From positions 124,001 to 188,000 of the forward strand of contig JOAA01000020.1 in the NCBI GenBank assembly GCA_000720375.1: a DNA stretch of 64,000 nt, given 5' to 3'. Every line of letters starts with the position of its first letter. Positions within the stretch are counted from its first letter, which is position 1. Below the pieces are notes generated by a model. The model was not told the DNA's origin. It saw nothing but the letters and a program-made list of their open reading frames with translations, and did not search any database. Made by a program: the position numbers and the translations under genes. Source of the DNA: Rhodococcus rhodnii (GTDB lineage: Bacteria > Actinomycetota > Actinomycetes > Mycobacteriales > Pseudonocardiaceae). Positions 16,489 to 25,001 of the stretch are shown piece by piece.

Positions 16489-17475
16489 TCACGCAAGGCT
16501 GGGGACGCGTTCGGTTTCGAGCGGCGGGCCGGGCGGCGTTCCATCGCCGAAAGGCTTGCCGCCCAACTCTTCCCGGCCGTGTGGCGTCAACCAACCGGAC
16601 TCGTCCGGTCCTACTGGGACGATGCCGGTCGGGTTGACCGTCCGGTGCACCACGTAATAGTGCTCCTTGATCTGCGGGAAGTGGATGGTGTCGCCGAAAC
16701 CCGGGGTCTGGAACAGATCGCGCGCGTACGCCCACAGCACCGGCATCTCCGCCAGCTTCTGCCGGTTGCACTTGAAGTGGCCGTGGTACACCGCGTCGAA
16801 CCGGGCCAGGGTGGTGAACAGCCTGATGTCGGCCTCGGTGATCGTGTCGCCCACGAGGTAGCGCTGGTTGGCCAAGCGGTCGGACAACCAGTCGAGACGG
16901 GCGAACAGTCGCTCGTACGCGGCCTCGTACGCCTCCTGGGTGCTGGCGAAGCCGCAGCGGTACACGCCGTTGTTGACGTCGGCGAACACCTTGGCGTTGA
17001 CGTCATCGATCTCGTCCCGCAAATGCTCCGGATACAGCGCTGGGGCGCCTGCGCGGTGGTACTCGGCCCATTCGCCGGACATGTCGATGGTGATCTGGTT
17101 GAAGTCGTTGGTCACGACCTGACCAGTGGGGATGTCCACCATCGCGGGCACCGTGATCCCCCGTGGATACCCGGGGTCGCGCTTGAAGAACGCCTCCTGC
17201 AGCCGCTCGATGCCCAGCACCGGGTCCTTTCCGCCCGGGTCGAGGTCGAATGTCCAGCTCCGCTCGTCATGCACCGGCCCGGCGATGCCCATCGACAACA
17301 CCTCTTCCAGGCCAAGCAGCCTGCGCACGATCGCGGCGCGGTTGGCCCACGGGCACGCGCGTGCGATGACCAGGCGATACCTGCCGGGTTCGACGGGATA
17401 GCCGTCGCGCCCGTCGGCCGTGATCCTGGTGGTGATGTAGTTCTGGTCGCGCTTGTAGTCGCCGTCGTCAGCCAT
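16489..17475 (-). CDS. Glutathionyl/mycothiol-hydroquinone reductase-like GST (YqjG/ECM4 family)
   Basis: A 328-residue omega-class glutathione-transferase-like enzyme. The thioredoxin-fold N-terminal domain carries the catalytic Cys41 in the motif ACPWANR, followed by the RRLLGLEEV segment, and an all-helical C-terminal domain begins near residue 170 with DTITEADIRLF. In Proteobacteria these enzymes reduce glutathionyl-hydroquinones; actinobacteria lack glutathione, so the thiol here is probably mycothiol (inference). It lies 3 bases downstream of a DinB-family gene on the same strand, another family that uses mycothiol, which supports a joint thiol-detoxification role. It converges with the molybdopterin oxidoreductase. 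Confidence 0.92.
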   Translation of the reverse strand: MADDGDYKRDQNYITTRITADGRDGYPVEPGRYRLVIARACPWANRAAIVRRLLGLEEVLSMGIAGPVHDERSWTFDLDPGGKDPVLGIERLQEAFFKRDPGYPRGITVPAMVDIPTGQVVTNDFNQITIDMSGEWAEYHRAGAPALYPEHLRDEIDDVNAKVFADVNNGVYRCGFASTQEAYEAAYERLFARLDWLSDRLANQRYLVGDTITEADIRLFTTLARFDAVYHGHFKCNRQKLAEMPVLWAYARDLFQTPGFGDTIHFPQIKEHYYVVHRTVNPTGIVPVGPDESGWLTPHGREELGGKPFGDGTPPGPPLETERVPSLA

Positions 17476-17478
17476 GGC

Positions 17479-18078
17479 TCAATTCTCCCAGCGCCGCGCC
17501 GCGGCTCGCGCGCTGTGTTCGAGGCGCTGGTGATATTCGGCCCACCACGCCCGATCTTCCTCGGGCAGGTTGGAGTAGCTCGTGGTGTGGCCGGCCGCCC
17601 CGTCGATGGTCTCGCGGACGATGTCGGCGTGGCCCGCGTGCCTGTGCGTCTCGGCGATCATGTGGATGAAGGCCTTGTGCAGGGTGATGTCGGCGCGCTC
17701 CGCCGGCCAGTGCGGCACGCGCCCCACCGAGTCGAGGTCGAACGTCTCGAAGGTCACGTCCGAGTGGGCCCAGATCCGCCGGTACAGCGCGACGATCTCC
17801 TCCCTCGACTCGTCCTCGGTCGCCCACATGTCCGAATTGAGCTCGGCGCCCTCTTCGGCCCACGGCAGCCGCTCGTCGAACGGCCGCCCGAACGTCCAGC
17901 CGAAGTAGCCCAGTTCGCACGCGGTCACGTGTTTGACCAGGCCGAGCAGGTTCGTCCCGGTCGGGGTCACCGGACGGCGGATGTCGTACTCGCCGAGCCC
18001 GTCCAGCTTCCACACCAGGGCGTCGCGGGCGATCTGCAGATAGCGCCGCAGTTCAGTCTTCTGGTCCGATGCGCTCAT
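17479..18078 (-). CDS. DinB-superfamily protein (possible mycothiol-dependent enzyme)
   Basis: A 199-residue four-helix-bundle protein of the DinB/DUF664 type. The metal-binding His residues are expected at VKHVTACELGYFG (helix 2) and at the AETHRHAGHADIVRE block (helix 3 end), matching the usual H...H-x3-H pattern. Members include mycothiol-dependent maleylpyruvate isomerase and bacillithiol transferases. The start MSASDQ at 18078 is preferred to a TTG at 18108 because that TTG falls inside the divergent gene. It is followed immediately by the GST-like gene. Only 29 bases separate it from the divergent MEKHLA gene, so both promoters must be very compact. Confidence 0.88.
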   Translation of the reverse strand: MSASDQKTELRRYLQIARDALVWKLDGLGEYDIRRPVTPTGTNLLGLVKHVTACELGYFGWTFGRPFDERLPWAEEGAELNSDMWATEDESREEIVALYRRIWAHSDVTFETFDLDSVGRVPHWPAERADITLHKAFIHMIAETHRHAGHADIVRETIDGAAGHTTSYSNLPEEDRAWWAEYHQRLEHSARAAARRWEN

Positions 18079-18107
18079 AGCGAACAGCCTGCCAAGGGGG
18101 TACGACA

Positions 18108-18623
18108 ATGTCAGACTCGGACAGGTGCGTGCGTGACGTGCTCATGTCCTTCGAGGGTCCTGATGCCGGGGTAGAGTGCGATGTGGACATTCGGCGTGAT
18201 CAAGCCTTTGCCCGGCTGCTGAACCTGAGCCATCTCAAGCTCGTCGGCCATCCCCTGCCCAGTGACGACGCCGAGTGGCTCTACGAGGAAGCACCCTTCG
18301 TTCTCCTGGCGCACAACACCGATCCCGACCCGGTCTTCACCTACGCCAACAAGGCCGCGCAGGCGTGTTTCGAGTACGACTGGGACGAGTTCATCACTCT
18401 CCCGTCCCGCCTGTCGGCGCTGCCGGGCAACCGGGAGGACCGGCAGCATCTGCTGGACACGGTCAGTGAGAACGGCTTCATCACGGGCTATCGGGGCATC
18501 CGGGTGGCGAAATCCGGCCGACTTTTCCAGGTCGAGGATCTCACGTTGTGGAACCTTCTCAACGAAGATGGTCACTATGTCGGCCAATCTGCGATGTTTC
18601 CCAGGTGGTCGCCCATCGGCTAG
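18108..18623 (+). CDS. MEKHLA-domain (PAS-like) protein
   Basis: A 171-residue protein almost wholly made of a MEKHLA domain, a PAS-related sensory fold first noted at the C-terminus of plant HD-ZIP III proteins and found alone in bacteria. Typical blocks are APFVLLAHNTDPDPVFTYAN, then CFEYDWDEF and ITGYRGIRVAKSGRLF. The ATG at 18108 has AAGGGGG 7 bases upstream. It may bind a small ligand or flavin; its function is not known. The LLM oxidoreductase gene follows after 15 bases, so the two are cotranscribed and the domain may sense that enzyme's substrate. Confidence 0.88.
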   Translation: MSDSDRCVRDVLMSFEGPDAGVECDVDIRRDQAFARLLNLSHLKLVGHPLPSDDAEWLYEEAPFVLLAHNTDPDPVFTYANKAAQACFEYDWDEFITLPSRLSALPGNREDRQHLLDTVSENGFITGYRGIRVAKSGRLFQVEDLTLWNLLNEDGHYVGQSAMFPRWSPIG

Positions 18624-18638
18624 GAAGGAACCGTCCCC

Positions 18639-19688
18639 GTGCCGTTGCCTACTCAGTCACTGCGCAAACTGGGTTTCCTGACCATCGGCCTGTTCGACGA
18701 GCACAACCCTCGGCCCGGCCATGAGTCGACTTTGGACATCATCGCGCTCGGCGAACAGCTGGGCTTTGACAGTGCGTGGGTCCGGCACCGGCACCTGCAG
18801 TACGGCATCTCGTCACCGGTTGCCGTCCTCGCGGCAGCTTCTCAGCGCACCAGCCGGATCAGCCTCGGCACCGCGGTCATCCCGCTGGGCTGGGAGAACC
18901 CGCTGCGGCTGGCCGAAGACCTCGCCACGGTCGACATCCTGACCGGCGGACGCCTCAACCCAGGCGTCAGCGTCGGCCCGCCGATGCGGTACGAGACCGT
19001 CAAGGAATCCCTGTATCCGGACACCGGCGACATCGAGGACTTCAGCTACACCCGGGTGACCAGGCTGCTCGACTTCATCAGGGGCCAGCGGGCGGCCGAG
19101 GCGGGCACCGTGGGGATCGAGGAGTTCTCCGATCACGTCCAGCCGCACTCCGCCGGCCTGATCGACCGGATGTGGTACGGCGGCGGCAGCACCCGATCCG
19201 CGCAGTGGGCGGCCGAGAACCGGATGAACCTGTTGATCAGCAACGTGGTCAGGGCCACGGAGGTCGAGGATTTCGCGGAGCTCCAGCTCGCGCTGGTCAA
19301 CGCGTACCGCGCGCACCACCCCGATATCGAAAAATCCCGCGTCTCCCAAGGCCTTGTGGTCATTCCGACCGACACCGCCACGCCGCAGCAGCGCGCGAAG
19401 TACGAGGCCTATGTGGAGAAGCGGACGCCACGGACATCGACGCCGCAAGGTCCGGCGAGGCTGATGTTCGCCCGCGACATCATCGGCTCGTCGGCCCAGA
19501 TCGCCGAACAGCTTTACAACGACCCCGCATTCCGTGAGGTCCACGAGGTCGCGTTCGCTCTGCCGTTCACCTTCGAACACGAGGACTACGTGCAGATCCT
19601 CACCGACATCGCCACCAAACTCGGCCCGGAACTGGGCTGGAAGCCTGCCGGCTGGACGAAACCCGTGCGCCGCAACGGAGTGATGTGA
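18639..19688 (+). CDS. LLM-class flavin-dependent oxidoreductase
   Basis: A 349-residue TIM-barrel flavoenzyme of the luciferase-like monooxygenase superfamily (FMN or F420). It has the N-terminal LGFLTIGLFDEH strand, the LGEQLGFDSAWVRHRH segment and the family motif LAEDLATVDILTGGRLNPGVSVG. The GTG start at 18639 is preceded by AGGAAGGA. It is cotranscribed with the MEKHLA gene and ended by a hairpin whose stem includes its own stop codon. The substrate cannot be assigned; relatives oxidise alkanals, sulfonates, nitriloacetate or pristinamycin-like compounds. Confidence 0.9.
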   Translation: MPLPTQSLRKLGFLTIGLFDEHNPRPGHESTLDIIALGEQLGFDSAWVRHRHLQYGISSPVAVLAAASQRTSRISLGTAVIPLGWENPLRLAEDLATVDILTGGRLNPGVSVGPPMRYETVKESLYPDTGDIEDFSYTRVTRLLDFIRGQRAAEAGTVGIEEFSDHVQPHSAGLIDRMWYGGGSTRSAQWAAENRMNLLISNVVRATEVEDFAELQLALVNAYRAHHPDIEKSRVSQGLVVIPTDTATPQQRAKYEAYVEKRTPRTSTPQGPARLMFARDIIGSSAQIAEQLYNDPAFREVHEVAFALPFTFEHEDYVQILTDIATKLGPELGWKPAGWTKPVRRNGVM

Positions 19689-19716
19689 CCCGGTACCCCC
19701 GGCGAACCGGGTCACA
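19684..19716 (+). terminator. Terminator overlapping the LLM stop codon
   Basis: TGTGACCCGGT at 19684-19694 (containing the TGA stop) pairs with ACCGGGTCACA at 19706-19716, an 11-pair stem with an 11-base loop and no U run, as is common in actinobacteria. Confidence 0.6.
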
Positions 19717-19863
19717 TCAGTCATCCCCCCTGATCGGGTGACCGCGTAATACAACGAAAGGATGATGGCCCACACTGCTCACCTGCCGGTAACGTCCTGG
19801 TCACGTCCAGCGACTTCGACGGCCACCGTGAACCGAGTCCGGACGCGATTTCCGGGGGAGAAC

Positions 19864-22581
19864 GTGAGCTATCAATTCAGGCTGCTCGGTGCGCTGGAGG
19901 TGCGGTCAGGCGGTGAACCGGTCGCCATCAACGCGGCGAAACACCGTGTACTGCTGGCGTCGTTGCTGGTGGACGCCAACCGAGTGGTGTCATCGGAGAC
20001 GTTGCTGACCAGGCTGTGGGGCGAAAACCCGCCGTCTGGCGCCCGCAACACGTTGCAGAACTACGTCATGCGATTGCGCCGGACCTTGGGGGCGGCCGCA
20101 CCGATCCGGACGCGGCCGGAGGGCTACGTCATCGAGGTGGACGACGACTCGGTCGACCTGTTCCGGTTCTTTCGGCTGACCGCGCAGGCCAAAACGGCGT
20201 TCGCGGCGGGCGAGGTCAAAAAGGCGTTCACGTTGTCGTGTGAGGCTTTGGGCCTGTGGCGGGGTGACCCACTGTCCGATGTGCCGTCGGAGGTGTTGCG
20301 TTCGGACGTGGTGCCCGCGCTGGTCGAGCGCAGGCTGGCCGCTGTCGAACTGCGGCTGGACGTCGACCTGAAGCTGGGCAGGCACCAGGACGTCCTGCCC
20401 GAACTGCAGGAGCTGACGACCGCGTACCCGCTGCGGGAGCGGTACTGGGCGCAGCGGATTCTCGCGCTCTACCGCGCCGGACGGCAGAGCGAGGCGTTGG
20501 AGTGCTACCGCACGGTTCAGGCCAAACTGGCCGACGAGCTGGGCGTCGATCCCTGTCCTGAACTGCGGGAAGTCCATGCCCGCGTGCTGGCCGCCGACCC
20601 CGCTGACACGGTGGCGGCGCCGATGGTCAGATCCGGCAACGTCCCGGCCGAGCTGACCTCGTTCGTCGGCCGGTACACCCAACTCGAGCAAGCGAGACAG
20701 TTGCTGGCCTGCCATCGGATGGTGACGTTGACCGGGGTCGGCGGGGTCGGCAAGACCCGGCTCGCGATGCGGGTCGCGGCAGGTCAGGTCTTCCCGGACG
20801 GCGTCTGGCTGGCGGATCTGGTGTCACTGGCCGATCCGCATCTGCTCGACCGGGCTGTGGCGGACGCGCTGGGCGTCAAGGACCAGTCGGCGAAGCCACG
20901 GCTGGACGTGCTGGTCGACCACCTGCGCGACAAGGAGCTCCTGCTTGTCGTGGACAACTGCGAACACATCGTCGGACCAGTGGCCGCATTGATCACCACG
21001 CTGCTGCGTTCGGCGCCTGGACTGCGCGTGCTCGCGACCAGTCGTCAGCAGTTGGGCGTCCAGGGCGAGAACCTGTTGCCGTTGCCGCCGCTCACCGATG
21101 ACGAAGCCGTCCAGATGTTCGTCGAACGGGCGACTGCGTCCGCCCCGAATTTCCGGGCCACACCGGGGAATCTGGAAACCGTGCGCCGGTTGTGCCAACG
21201 GCTGGACGGAATCCCGCTCGCGATCGAGCTCGCCGCAGTGCGGCTGAACTCTTTGTCCCTCAAGGACATCCTTGACCGCATCGACGATCGGTTCCGGCTG
21301 CTGGCCCGGCCGGGTCACCACGTGACGCTGCGCGGGGTCTTGGACTGGAGCCACGCCCTGTGCTCACCGGCCGAGCGCTTGCTCTGGGCACGGGTGTCGG
21401 TGTTCGCCGGCGGCTTCGAACTCGTCGCGGCGGAAGCCGTGTGCACAGGCGGCCAGATCCGGTCGGAGGACATCGTCGACCTGCTCGCCGGACTGGTCAG
21501 CAAGTCGATCGTGACCGCGGTGACCGATCTCGACCGCACGCGGTACTCGCTGCTGGAGACACTGCGCGAGTACGGCACCCAGAAGCTCGACGAGCTCGGC
21601 GAGACCGGAGCCCTGAAGGACGCGCACCGGCATTTCTACCAGTGCCTCGTCCGCTACGGAGTCACGCACAACTGGTGCAGCCCAAGAGAACTCGAGTGGC
21701 AGCACCTGTTGCAGCTAGAGATGCCGAACATCCGGGCGGCGCTCGACGCGAGCCGTGGCACCGAAGAGGCACTGGAGATGGCCGCGAACCTGAGCCGGTG
21801 CTGCTTTTTCAGCGGGAACGTCAGCGAGGGCAGGCACTGGCTGGCCAAGACGATCGGCCACCACCCGACGGCGAGTACACAAAGGACGAACGCGATCGCC
21901 CTGCAGACCTGGATCGCCACCATGCAAGGCGATCTGCAGGCAGCCGACGAACTGATCACCGTCTGCCGGATGCAGGAGCCCACCCCCGCGACCCTGTTCG
22001 CCGAGGGCATCTACACGATGCTCGTCAAGGCCGACCCGTCGTCCATCCCGCTGCTTGACCGTGCCCGCGCGGAAGCGACCACCACCGGTGACAGCTACAT
22101 GGCGACGTTGTTCTGGGCCATCGGCGTCATTTTGCTGTCCGACGGCGACAGCGCCGAGGACGCCCGGTCGATCTGCCTTGCTGAAGCGGAAAAACAAGAC
22201 GCGCCATGGTCGTCCTCCTGGGCTGTGTGGTGCGGCGGGCTGACTGAGCTGCGGCACGGCGACCCAGGCAAAGCCGTCGACCTGTTCCGCGAAGCCCTGC
22301 GCAGGCAACACGAGTTCGGCGACCGCTGGGGTCCACTGTGGGCAGTCGAGGCGCTGGCGTGGGCGACCGCCGCGCACGGCGATTTCCCGCACGCGGCCCG
22401 GCTACTTGGCGCCGCATGGCAGATGCGTCAGCGAACCGGGGTGGTCCCGATCGGCCTGTTCGGCGGAGCACACCTGCAAACCGCCGATTTCGTGCGGGCC
22501 GAGCTCGGCGCCGAGACGTACGACGCCGAGTTCAAGGCAGGCACCGAAGCCCACGACCCGATCGCCTTGGCACTTCGGTAG
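19864..22581 (+). CDS. AfsR/SARP-type STAND transcriptional regulator (BTAD, NB-ARC, TPR)
   Basis: A 905-residue activator. Order: OmpR-like winged helix (residues about 1-95), bacterial transcriptional activator domain BTAD (about 100-245), NB-ARC-type STAND NTPase with Walker A GVGGVGKTR near residue 290 and Walker B LLLVVDNCE, winged-helix linker, then a helical TPR-like C-terminus. The GTG at 19864 is chosen because it gives the standard family N-terminus (YQFRLLGALEV) with GGGGGAG just upstream; an ATG at 19762 would add 34 atypical residues. Such proteins switch on secondary-metabolism genes. It converges on the P450 gene with 1 base between stops; that P450 is a candidate target. Confidence 0.92.
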   Translation: MSYQFRLLGALEVRSGGEPVAINAAKHRVLLASLLVDANRVVSSETLLTRLWGENPPSGARNTLQNYVMRLRRTLGAAAPIRTRPEGYVIEVDDDSVDLFRFFRLTAQAKTAFAAGEVKKAFTLSCEALGLWRGDPLSDVPSEVLRSDVVPALVERRLAAVELRLDVDLKLGRHQDVLPELQELTTAYPLRERYWAQRILALYRAGRQSEALECYRTVQAKLADELGVDPCPELREVHARVLAADPADTVAAPMVRSGNVPAELTSFVGRYTQLEQARQLLACHRMVTLTGVGGVGKTRLAMRVAAGQVFPDGVWLADLVSLADPHLLDRAVADALGVKDQSAKPRLDVLVDHLRDKELLLVVDNCEHIVGPVAALITTLLRSAPGLRVLATSRQQLGVQGENLLPLPPLTDDEAVQMFVERATASAPNFRATPGNLETVRRLCQRLDGIPLAIELAAVRLNSLSLKDILDRIDDRFRLLARPGHHVTLRGVLDWSHALCSPAERLLWARVSVFAGGFELVAAEAVCTGGQIRSEDIVDLLAGLVSKSIVTAVTDLDRTRYSLLETLREYGTQKLDELGETGALKDAHRHFYQCLVRYGVTHNWCSPRELEWQHLLQLEMPNIRAALDASRGTEEALEMAANLSRCCFFSGNVSEGRHWLAKTIGHHPTASTQRTNAIALQTWIATMQGDLQAADELITVCRMQEPTPATLFAEGIYTMLVKADPSSIPLLDRARAEATTTGDSYMATLFWAIGVILLSDGDSAEDARSICLAEAEKQDAPWSSSWAVWCGGLTELRHGDPGKAVDLFREALRRQHEFGDRWGPLWAVEALAWATAAHGDFPHAARLLGAAWQMRQRTGVVPIGLFGGAHLQTADFVRAELGAETYDAEFKAGTEAHDPIALALR

Positions 22582-22582
22582 A

Positions 22583-23776
22583 TCACCAGGCGACCGGCAG
22601 CGCCCGCACACCGCGGACCAGGCGATCGGTCCGCCACGGCACCTCCTCGGCGGGCACGCCAAGCCGGAGATCAGGGAACCTTTCCAGCAGGGCGGAAAGC
22701 ACGATCCGCAATTCCAGTCGAGCCAACGAGACTCCCAGGCAGTAATGCACGCCGAAGCCGAACGCGATGTGCGGATTGTGCGCACGGGTCAGATCAAGGT
22801 CGTCCGGCTGGTGGAAAACCGCGCTGTCGCGGTTGGCGGCGTGCACCTGCACGAGCACGGCCTCGCCTGCGCGGACAAGTTGTCCGCCGACCTCGACGTC
22901 TTCCCTGGCCACCCGGGCGAAGTCGGCGCTCGCGGCCATCGGGACGTACCGCAGCAATTCCTCCACGGCTTCAGGCACTGACGTAGGATCGGCCGCCAAT
23001 TGCCGCCAGCCGGCGCGGTCGTTGTCCAGCAACACGAACACGAAGTTGCCGATCTGGTTGGCGGTCGTCTCGTGGCCGGCGATCAGCAGTGTGACGCCTA
23101 GCCGGATCAGTTCCTCCTCGGACAGCCGATCACCTTCGTCGCGGGCCGCGACCAGGTCGGACAGCAGATCAGCAGTGGGATTCACGCGGCGCTGCGCGAT
23201 CAGCTCGGCGAGATACGCGTTGAGCCTTTCGCGCGCCTCGATCATCTCCTCAAGGGTGACCTCGCCGCCCAGTGCGAGGACCAGTTCGGTCCACCGGCGG
23301 AAGTTGTCCCGGTCGGCGTCAGGAACCCCGAGCATTTCGCTGATCACCATCATCGGCAACGGCCACGCCAAGGCTGTCGCCAGATCGGCAGTCCGCGACG
23401 GGACATCCATGCGGTCGATCAGGTCGTCGACCATCTCCGTCACGCGTGGCCGGAGCTGTTCGACGCGATGCGCGGTGAAAGCCTTGGCCACCAGGCGACG
23501 CAGCCGGGTGTGATTGGGCGGGTCCATGCTGATGATCTGGTCGGGCGAGTCGATCGACGGCCGCGGCCGGGCGACCTCGTCGCGTCCCGCGGCCAGTTCG
23601 CGCGAGAACCGTGGATCACCCAATACCAGTTTGACGTCGTGATACCGGGTGGCCAGCCAAGCCGTGCCACCCCACCGGGTCTTGATCAGGCCGAGCCCGC
23701 TTTGCTGCCGTAGCGCGGCATATCGCGGGTGTGGGTCGATGCTGTCCGCCGCGCCGAAGGGATACGCCTCCACCAT
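22583..23776 (-). CDS. Cytochrome P450 monooxygenase
   Basis: A 397-residue bacterial class I P450. Visible motifs: I-helix oxygen-activation AGHETTA (around residue 235), K-helix VEELLRY (ExxR), and the heme loop FGFGVHYCLGVSLARLE with the axial Cys near residue 345. It needs a ferredoxin and reductase, not encoded here. The start at 23776 has GGAGGAG 5 bases upstream. It resembles CYP107-type hydroxylases of natural products, but the substrate is unknown. It is divergent from a small secreted metalloprotease across an intergenic region with a palindrome at 23850-23864, and converges on an AfsR-like regulator. Confidence 0.95.
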   Translation of the reverse strand: MVEAYPFGAADSIDPHPRYAALRQQSGLGLIKTRWGGTAWLATRYHDVKLVLGDPRFSRELAAGRDEVARPRPSIDSPDQIISMDPPNHTRLRRLVAKAFTAHRVEQLRPRVTEMVDDLIDRMDVPSRTADLATALAWPLPMMVISEMLGVPDADRDNFRRWTELVLALGGEVTLEEMIEARERLNAYLAELIAQRRVNPTADLLSDLVAARDEGDRLSEEELIRLGVTLLIAGHETTANQIGNFVFVLLDNDRAGWRQLAADPTSVPEAVEELLRYVPMAASADFARVAREDVEVGGQLVRAGEAVLVQVHAANRDSAVFHQPDDLDLTRAHNPHIAFGFGVHYCLGVSLARLELRIVLSALLERFPDLRLGVPAEEVPWRTDRLVRGVRALPVAW

Positions 23777-23849
23777 CGTTGCTCCTCCCAAGCAAGCGTT
23801 GGGTGTCCATCGTTCTCCAGTGCGCGCCGGATGTCACCAGCCGTTGAAC

Positions 23850-23864
23850 CTGAATCGTATTCAG
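23850..23864. promoter_or_regulatory. Palindrome CTGAAT-CGT-ATTCAG, candidate operator
   Basis: Perfect 6-base arms around CGT in the P450/metalloprotease divergent region, 74 bases upstream of the P450 start. TetR-like in appearance; the cognate regulator is not identified. Confidence 0.4.
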
Positions 23865-23938
23865 ATAAACATATTGCCGAGTCCTAATACCTACTATCGT
23901 CGTATTGAAGGAGTCCCCGTTAGGGGTTTACGTTGCGG

Positions 23939-23993
23939 GTGTCCACTTGGTGAGGTTTGCCCTCACCGTCACTCCCCTGCAAGTGAAGGACAC
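23939..23993 (+). promoter_or_regulatory. 5' leader hairpin enclosing the metalloprotease ribosome-binding site
   Basis: GTGTCC (23939-23944) can pair with GGACAC (23988-23993) and the adjacent ACTT (23945-23948) with AAGT (23981-23984), while GGTGAGG/CCTCACC (23949-23955/23961-23967) forms an inner stem. The outer right arm overlaps the GAAGGA ribosome-binding site, so folding would hide it. A translational control element is inferred. Confidence 0.4.
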
Positions 23994-23998
23994 TGTCT

Positions 23999-24553
23999 AT
24001 GCTGAAAAAGCTGTTGTTGCGATATGGCTTGGCAGCCACCGCCGGTGTTGCCTTGGCGGTCATGGGCCCGGCCGTTCAGGTCGATCTCGGCCATGACGAG
24101 AACGAAGCACACGCCACCACGGCCGTCGAAGTCGAAGCCGGCTCCCTGCCCAAGGCGCTGTCCGACGACGTGGAGATCCAGGCGTGGCCGGTGCCGACCC
24201 GGCGCAGCTACTACATCACCGCGTCCTGCTCGCAGCACGCTTCCGCGATCAGGCGGGGCGCGGCCGCGTGGCAGGGCCTGACCGAAGGCGGCGGCACGCC
24301 GGTGGAGTGCCGCAACAGCTACATCACCGACTGCGGTGGCGGCGGCCGGATCGTCGGCTGCAACTGGGGCCGTGGCCAGCGCATCGCGTTGTACATGGGC
24401 GGCGTCGGCGACGACGCTTTGCTTGCCGCACACGAGTTCGGCCACAACTGGTACGGCCACTCGACCTACCGTTGCGCCGGCTGGGGCAGCCCACAGGAGG
24501 TAATGGCGCCGTCGATCTGCACATTGCGCGGATCACCGGACGCAAGGCAGTAG
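23999..24553 (+). CDS. Small secreted zinc metalloprotease-like protein (snapalysin-like, altered motif)
   Basis: A 184-residue exported protein with a basic-hydrophobic signal peptide (residues 1 to about 25), an acidic propeptide-like stretch and a catalytic region with the zinc motif HEFGHNWYGH at residues 145-154 and a Met-turn-like VMAPS at 168-172. Canonical metzincins read HExxHxxGxxH/D; here Gly and the third ligand candidate His154 are displaced by one position. Six Cys suggest three disulfides. The ATG at 23999 has GAAGGA 8 bases upstream. Most like snapalysin (M7), but a distinct branch or a binding protein is possible. A terminator follows. It is divergent from the P450. Confidence 0.75.
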   Translation: MLKKLLLRYGLAATAGVALAVMGPAVQVDLGHDENEAHATTAVEVEAGSLPKALSDDVEIQAWPVPTRRSYYITASCSQHASAIRRGAAAWQGLTEGGGTPVECRNSYITDCGGGGRIVGCNWGRGQRIALYMGGVGDDALLAAHEFGHNWYGHSTYRCAGWGSPQEVMAPSICTLRGSPDARQ

Positions 24554-24569
24554 TTTTCACCCACCCCTG

Positions 24570-24602
24570 GAAGGCCCGCGTCGCCCTTTGGCGCGGGCCT
24601 TC
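24570..24602 (+). terminator. Terminator of the metalloprotease gene
   Basis: GAAGGCCCGCG at 24570-24580 pairs perfectly with CGCGGGCCTTC at 24592-24602 (11 pairs, 11-base loop), 16 bases after the stop. Confidence 0.8.
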
Positions 24603-25001
24603 ACTCATGCCGGAGGCAACCCCGCCGGGCCGCGGCGTGAAGTCGGCAGACTGTCGACACATTCCCGCATGTCCACCTCTCGCAAGGCGAACGATAGTCC
24701 ACTATGGATCGACCACCCTGAACACCCTGCCCCATCCGCTTCCCAAGCGCTCCCCCTTTCTGTGCCCGGCTTTCTTATTTTCGTCACTATTTTATTTATC
24801 TCGTCCGTAGTACCAACTGTGGCACGCACCGTCCACTTCTGACAGTGCACCCGGTTGAGCCACCGATCGGCCCAACACCTGGCAGAACCGCTGGCCCAGC
24901 GTGTCCAGAGTGGAGTGACAAGTCACCGGCCGGCCGATTGATCACCGTGGCTCCGCCGTGTTCGCTGGAGTGATCACCCGTTTCGACCGCAGGGAGTTCA
25001 C
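24603..25001. other. Gene-free interval with an AT-rich patch
   Basis: About 400 bases in which no convincing coding frame is seen on either strand. A conspicuously AT-rich patch (about 24768-24808, with runs such as TTTTATTTATCTCG) stands out in GC-rich surroundings and could be a promoter or a small RNA region. A short GGTTGAGCC near 24851 recalls a tRNA T-arm but no cloverleaf could be built. Confidence 0.35.

Noticed and set aside
19762..19863. Earlier ATG for the first AfsR-like regulator
   Set aside because: It adds 34 residues unlike the family N-terminus and has no properly spaced ribosome-binding site; GTG 19864 fits both criteria better.
24840..24870. tRNA- or Y-RNA-like element (GGTTGAGCC resembling a T-arm)
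   Set aside because: No acceptor, D or anticodon stems could be assembled around it by eye.
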